From Thermaceae bacterium (lineage in GTDB: Bacteria > Deinococcota > Deinococci > Deinococcales > Marinithermaceae), in assembly GCA_026985615.1 (NCBI GenBank), contig JALSQD010000082.1:1-24643 (forward strand): a stretch of DNA of 24,643 nt. Reading direction: 5' to 3'. Positions 21,903-24,643 of the stretch are shown one piece after another (position 1 is the first letter of the stretch; each line of letters opens with the position of its first letter). The notes below the pieces were generated by a model that saw only the letters and a program-made list of their open reading frames with translations, was not told the DNA's origin and ran no database searches. The position numbers and the translations under genes are program-made.

Positions 21903-21906
21903 GGGG

Positions 21907-21983
21907 CGGGGCGTAGCGCAGCCCGGAAGCGCGCCTGCTTTGGGGGCAGGATGTCGCAGGTTCAAATCCTGCCGCCCCGACCA
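21907..21983 (+). tRNA. tRNA-Pro (anticodon UGG)
   Basis: A complete 77-nt cloverleaf: acceptor CGGGGCG with CGCCCCG, D-stem GCGC, anticodon stem CCTGC/GCAGG with loop TTTGGGG (anticodon TGG at 21941-21943) and T-arm GCAGG-TTCAAAT-CCTGC. The discriminator is A and CCA is encoded. First gene of the tRNA operon. Confidence 0.96.
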
Positions 21984-21987
21984 ACCT

Positions 21988-22063
21988 GCGGGAGTAGCTC
22001 AGTTGGTAGAGCATCGGCCTTCCAAGCCGAGGGTCGCGGGTTCGAGTCCCGTCTCCCGCTCCA
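21988..22063 (+). tRNA. tRNA-Gly (anticodon UCC)
   Basis: A complete 76-nt cloverleaf: acceptor GCGGGAG/CTCCCGC, anticodon stem TCGGC/GCCGA with loop CTTCCAA (TCC at 22021-22023), T-arm GCGGG-TTCGAGT-CCCGT, discriminator T, CCA encoded. It lies 4 nt after tRNA-Pro. Confidence 0.96.
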
Positions 22064-22094
22064 GACGGGGGTGGCCACCGGCCGCCCCCTTCGC

Positions 22095-22170
22095 GCGCCC
22101 GTAGCTCAGGGGATAGAGCAGCCGCCTTCTAAGCGGTAGGTCGGGGGTTCGAATCCTCCCGGGCGCGCCA
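22095..22170 (+). tRNA. tRNA-Arg (anticodon UCU)
   Basis: A complete 76-nt cloverleaf: acceptor GCGCCCG/CGGGCGC, anticodon stem GCCGC/GCGGT with loop CTTCTAA (TCT at 22128-22130), T-arm GGGGG-TTCGAAT-CCTCC, discriminator G, CCA encoded. The integrase gene converges on it and ends 1 nt after its CCA, so this tRNA is the likely attachment site of an integrated element. Confidence 0.96.
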
Positions 22171-23334
22171 TCATGGCGGGGTTTCGACCCCGCCGGTTTT
22201 TTCTTTCTGACCCCAATGACCCCGTTCGGGGTCATCCTTGAATAAGCCCTCGAGCACGTGCGCCGCCCGCACCAGCTCGCCCGGCTCCACGTGATGAGCG
22301 TAGAGGTCATGCACGTCGCGGACCTGGTGGCCAAGGATCTGCATCCGCACCTCGCGGGGGATGCCGATCTGCCGCATCAGGTTTGCGGCGGTGTGGCGCA
22401 GGTCATGGAGCCGGATCGCCGGGACCCCAGCGGCCTCGACGGCCTTGAGGAAGTCCCGGCGGATGTTGGTGTGCAGCAGCATCCTGCCGGTGCTCGCCGG
22501 AATCAGCCAGCCCTCCTCCTGCCAGCCAGGAGCGCGGGCCTCGGCTTCGCGTCGCTCGAACCAGGCATTGAGCTCCTCGGCGAGGTCTGCGGGGGCGTAA
22601 ACGGTCCGCACGCTCGCCGGGGTCTTGGTGGTCTCCGACACCCGCCGCCCGTGGCCGTGGTCGGTGGCCGTGCGCTCGACCCGGAGCCGCCAGACCCCGA
22701 GGGTGGGGTCAAGGGCCCAGTCCTCGAGGCGGAGCGCCATCGCCTCGCCGACCCGGAGACCGAGGGTGAGCATGAGCCGGTAGAGCGGGTAGAGCCTGCG
22801 CTCGCTGGCCACGGCAAGGAACGCCCTGGCCTCGTCGAGGGTCCAGGCCCGTCCTGTTTGCCGCCGGGGCTCGCGGGGCAACTTGACCGGAGCCGCCGGG
22901 TTGCGGTGGATGAGCTCGAGAGCCTCGGCCTCGGCGAGGGCGTTCCTGAGCATCTGCAGGACCTTGAGCTTGGTGCGATGGGAGTAGGGAAGGGCGGTGA
23001 TCCAGTCCTGGATTTCCAGGGGCGAGAGGTCCTCGAGCGCCCGGCCCCAGAAGCGCTCGGCGATGATCCCCGCCAGGCGGCGGTCCTCCCGCACCGTCGA
23101 GGTGGCGAGGCTTCGCCGCTGTGCCAGGCGGCGCTCCAACCAGGCCGCCACCGTCCACCCTGAGCGGCGTATGCGGCCGCGCGAGCGCTCGACCTCGAGC
23201 TCGGCGTAGATGCGCCAGGCGTCCTCAGGCGTGCGGGCGTAACGGGAGACCCGGCGGCCGTCGACCTGGACGCGGATCTCGATGCGGCCGTCTTTACGGA
23301 GTTTGGCGTTGGGGGGCAGGGCTGGGCGGGGCAT
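22171..23334 (-). CDS. Tyrosine recombinase (phage/ICE-type integrase)
   Basis: The 387-residue protein has the tyrosine recombinase active site. R194 is in LGLRVGEAM, the likely beta-hairpin Lys is K237 (SETTKTPAS), then H310-x-x-R313 in HDLRHTAAN, H336 in ILGHQ and the nucleophile Y345 in DLYAHH. Residues 12-45 form the N-terminal arm-binding-like part (KDGRIEIRVQVDGRRVSRYARTPEDA) and 55-155 the core-binding SAM-like domain, as in lambda-type integrases. The gene points at tRNA-Arg, and its last ten codons are the complement of the tRNA terminator. The ATG lies 3 nt after the stop of the PH-domain gene. Codon use is GC-rich like the host. Confidence 0.92.
   Translation of the reverse strand: MPRPALPPNAKLRKDGRIEIRVQVDGRRVSRYARTPEDAWRIYAELEVERSRGRIRRSGWTVAAWLERRLAQRRSLATSTVREDRRLAGIIAERFWGRALEDLSPLEIQDWITALPYSHRTKLKVLQMLRNALAEAEALELIHRNPAAPVKLPREPRRQTGRAWTLDEARAFLAVASERRLYPLYRLMLTLGLRVGEAMALRLEDWALDPTLGVWRLRVERTATDHGHGRRVSETTKTPASVRTVYAPADLAEELNAWFERREAEARAPGWQEEGWLIPASTGRMLLHTNIRRDFLKAVEAAGVPAIRLHDLRHTAANLMRQIGIPREVRMQILGHQVRDVHDLYAHHVEPGELVRAAHVLEGLFKDDPERGHWGQKEKTGGVETPP
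22175..22202 (+). terminator. Strong intrinsic terminator of the tRNA operon
   Basis: GGCGGGGT (22175-22182), a TTCG loop and ACCCCGCC (22187-22194), then GG and TTTTTTC. It is fully contained in the 3' end of the integrase gene on the other strand. Confidence 0.9.
22216..22235. repeat. Perfect inverted repeat near the integrase end
   Basis: ATGACCCC (22216-22223), loop GTTC, GGGGTCAT (22228-22235), inside the integrase C-terminal codons. TGACCCC occurs once more at 22208-22214. It is next to the probable attachment site and may be a recombinase- or accessory-protein-binding site. Confidence 0.45.
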
Positions 23335-23337
23335 GGG

Positions 23338-23751
23338 TTAAAGACCAAAGGCCTCTTCGATCTGGGCGTGGACGAGGTCAGGGTCCGGCTGCCCGAAGAT
23401 CTTCAGCTCCCTGGAGCTCGAGCCGGCCGTGTTGATGAGCACCTGCCCGGAGTGAAAAACCTGGCTCATAAACGGGCGAACCACGGTAACATCAGTGATC
23501 TTCTCCTTGGGCACGGAGATCGTCTTCTTGCTGAAGACGCCGAGGCGAGCGATGACGCGCTGGTTGGTTACCGCCCACCGGTTTTGCTTGTAGGCCCAGT
23601 AGTGGATAGGCATGAAGAGAAAGCCGATGCCCAGCGTTACGACTGAGAAAAGCACAAACCCCACGCCTGGCCAAAGGTAGCTGGGCGTGTATTCGTGCAG
23701 GACTTCTTCCCCATCGCGAAGCGGAACGCCGTACCAGCGACTTTGGCTCAT
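23338..23751 (-). CDS. Membrane protein with a bacterial PH domain (bPH2/YdbS-like)
   Basis: The 137-residue protein has a short N-terminal part (ending EEVLHEYTPSYLWP), a hydrophobic hairpin at about 28-53 (GVGFVLFSVVTLGIGFLFMPIHYWAY) and then a PH-like domain. The pattern AVTNQRVIARLGVFSKKTISVPKEKITDV at about 60-88 is diagnostic of the DUF304/bPH_2 family. Members bind at the membrane surface; their molecular role is mostly unknown. The ATG has GGAAGG about 8 nt upstream. The stop is 3 nt before the integrase ATG, so both are probably on one message, an unusual partnership. Confidence 0.8.
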   Translation of the reverse strand: MSQSRWYGVPLRDGEEVLHEYTPSYLWPGVGFVLFSVVTLGIGFLFMPIHYWAYKQNRWAVTNQRVIARLGVFSKKTISVPKEKITDVTVVRPFMSQVFHSGQVLINTAGSSSRELKIFGQPDPDLVHAQIEEAFGL

Positions 23752-23812
23752 CGTCTCACCTTCCTCGGTTCGAACTCGGCCTGCAAAATCTTTTATTCAA
23801 AACCTTTTATTT

Positions 23813-23830
23813 AAGGCCGCCTACGGCCTT
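23813..23830. terminator. Hairpin at the end of the VasI-like gene
   Basis: AAGGCCG (23813-23819), loop CCTA and CGGCCTT (23824-23830). The stop codon of the minus-strand gene lies within it. The U tract is poor on the minus strand (AAATAAAAGG follows) and better on the plus strand, so efficiency is uncertain. Confidence 0.4.
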
Positions 23831-24333
23831 TTAATGCAAAAAAGTGCTTTGGCGGCCTTTTGAATTCCTCGAAGGCTAAAAACATAAGTCAGCTCGTTGC
23901 CTTGGTAGTCCCATACGCGGAATGCAAACTTCCCCCCATCACCTTTCAACAACTTCCTAAGCAGCGCAAGGGGATACCGTACAAATGCCGCGGTTCCATC
24001 GGTCGATGGATCCCAGGTATAAGGCCCTTCCGGCTTACCGCCACCAATGCGGTACATCACCTTCAGCGGATCGTTGTCCAAATAAGTGTCCGCGTCCACA
24101 AAAATATCAAATTCCGCTCCGCGGCAACGCAACCAAAGAGCAGCATTGTCGTAGTAACGTGGGTATTCGACTGCATTGGTATAGATGTAAACCCCCTTCG
24201 CTCCGGTGATGGGGTCATCTTTGGTAAACACATAAAACGCGCCGACAATGTTTACCTCAGCAATAGACAAGCTGCCAAAAGCCAAAACAATGGCAAGTAA
24301 CATCAGGCGCTTGGCGCCATAAGAAAAGCCCAT
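23821..24333 (-). CDS. Secreted VasI-like protein of unknown function
   Basis: A signal peptide (MGFSYGAKRLMLLAIVLAFGSLSIA) precedes a 145-residue mature domain. The layout LWLRCRGAEFDIFVDADTYL (67-85), STDGTAAF (110-117) and YVFSLRGIQKA (150-160) resembles the VasI family. That family is named from type VI secretion loci but also found in secreted proteins elsewhere. No type VI genes are present, so no such role is claimed. Cys70 and Cys166 could pair. The ATG overlaps the stop of the S24 peptidase gene by one base (TGATG), so it is probably co-translated with it. Base composition is lower in GC than all neighbours, which suggests foreign origin. Confidence 0.6.
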   Translation of the reverse strand: MGFSYGAKRLMLLAIVLAFGSLSIAEVNIVGAFYVFTKDDPITGAKGVYIYTNAVEYPRYYDNAALWLRCRGAEFDIFVDADTYLDNDPLKVMYRIGGGKPEGPYTWDPSTDGTAAFVRYPLALLRKLLKGDGGKFAFRVWDYQGNELTYVFSLRGIQKAAKALFCIKRP

Positions 24334-24643
24334 CAGATCCTCCTCACCACCGCCTTCGCCACCCCGAAGATCCGCTCGCCGTCTCTTAGTTCCCGCGGTG
24401 GGTGGGCGGGGTTGTCGCTGACCAGGAGCCAGGCATCGCCCACGCGCTGGAGGCGTTTGACGATCAGCCCGTCGTCGGGCACGTGAACGGCGACGATCTT
24501 CCCGCTCTCGGGTTCGCCGTCGCGCACGAAGAGCACGATGTCCCCCTCGGAGAGGGTTGGCTCCATCGAGTCACCGCGCACGCGCACGGCAAAGAGGTCA
24601 CGGCGGTCGTAGCCGCTGATCTCGGGGAGAACGACCTCGATCT
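24333..24643 (-). CDS. S24 peptidase / LexA-CI-type repressor, C-terminal part (cut by window edge)
   Basis: The frame is open to the right edge, so the N terminus (normally a helix-turn-helix DNA-binding domain in this family) is not seen. The visible 103 codons form the S24 self-cleavage domain. The nucleophile Ser is in VRGDSMEPTL, followed by GDIVLFV, and the general-base Lys is in LIVKRLQRV. It ends near NPAHPPREL and IFGVAKAVVRRI. Members are SOS repressor LexA, phage CI-type repressors and UmuD. Position beside an integrase suggests a phage or ICE repressor, but host LexA cannot be excluded without the missing part. An internal start at 24587 would remove the catalytic fold and is rejected. 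Confidence 0.85.
   Translation of the reverse strand, partial: IEVVLPEISGYDRRDLFAVRVRGDSMEPTLSEGDIVLFVRDGEPESGKIVAVHVPDDGLIVKRLQRVGDAWLLVSDNPAHPPRELRDGERIFGVAKAVVRRI

Noticed and set aside
22258..23163. Plus-strand open frame opposite the integrase
   Set aside because: The minus strand carries a complete tyrosine recombinase active site; the plus frame has no motif and no RBS.
23821..24333. Type VI secretion system component
   Set aside because: Only a distant resemblance to VasI is visible, and no structural type VI genes are nearby; I keep it as a secreted protein of unknown role.
22171..24643. attR copy of the tRNA-Arg 3' end
   Set aside because: I looked for a repeat of the TTCGAATCCTCCCGGGCGCG stretch to the right of the integrase and found none; the other end of any element must lie outside the window.
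1..24643. CRISPR array, rRNA or insertion sequence
   Set aside because: No regularly spaced repeats, no rRNA-like stretches and no transposase motifs with terminal inverted repeats were seen.

Overview
The window is high-GC bacterial chromosome and looks like a member of Deinococcota, most likely Thermaceae (Thermus, Meiothermus, Oceanithermus or a relative). The reasons are very tight gene packing, frequent GTG and TTG starts, many short start-to-start overlaps, several genes that start 6-7 nt after a bare TAnnnT -10 box (the leaderless promoter style known from Deinococcus), and the gene content. The genus is inference.

Layout. 1-890: a small AT-richer patch with a HEPN-family protein gene and the first codons of a possible gene running off the left edge. 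891-4464 (minus strand): a 101-codon unknown gene, a secreted phospholipase-D-fold protein with a C-terminal OB-like domain, thiI (tRNA 4-thiouridine synthesis) and tatD (metal-dependent DNase). 4598-7235 (plus): korA-korB, a two-subunit 2-oxoacid:ferredoxin oxidoreductase. 7297-8310: a lipoprotein of the AttH/CrtC lipocalin-like family. 8445-9842 (minus): a phosphohexomutase, divergent from pcrA/uvrD-type helicase (9891-12050). 12056-14942: an almost gapless plus-strand run of a secreted small barrel-like protein, an isoaspartyl peptidase/asparaginase, a degenerate AroE-like protein and trpC, with a 14-codon open frame filling the only real gap. 15005-21830: an operon behind a near-consensus sigma-70 promoter, livG - acyl-CoA synthetase - livH - livM - periplasmic binding protein - livF. 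21848-22202: a tRNA operon (Pro-UGG, Gly-UCC, Arg-UCU) with its own promoter, leader hairpin and strong terminator. 22171-24643 (minus): a tyrosine recombinase whose last codons lie inside the tRNA terminator, a bacterial PH-domain membrane protein, a secreted VasI-like protein of lower GC, and the C-terminal part of an S24 (LexA/CI-type) peptidase cut by the right edge. This last segment is probably one end of an integrated element at the tRNA-Arg gene.

How the genes work together. The liv-type operon encodes a complete ABC importer of the hydrophobic amino acid uptake family plus an acyl-CoA ligase translated between the first ATPase and the first permease. That order suggests uptake of an organic or fatty acid that is activated to its CoA ester on entry. 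The binding-protein gene is bracketed by two stable RNA hairpins, and the promoter is bracketed by an 11-bp direct repeat spaced exactly 60 bp. KorAB oxidises 2-oxoacids to acyl-CoA with ferredoxin reduction. The remaining genes are housekeeping (tRNA thiolation, DNA repair helicase, hexose phosphate mutase, tryptophan synthesis).

The less ordinary parts are the HEPN gene with the RBS-sequestering leader next to it, the AroE-like pseudo-enzyme joined to trpC, the ligase-containing liv operon and its promoter repeats, and the integrase segment at the tRNA-Arg gene. No CRISPR array, insertion sequence or rRNA was seen. No stretch above 300 bases lacks a gene or RNA.
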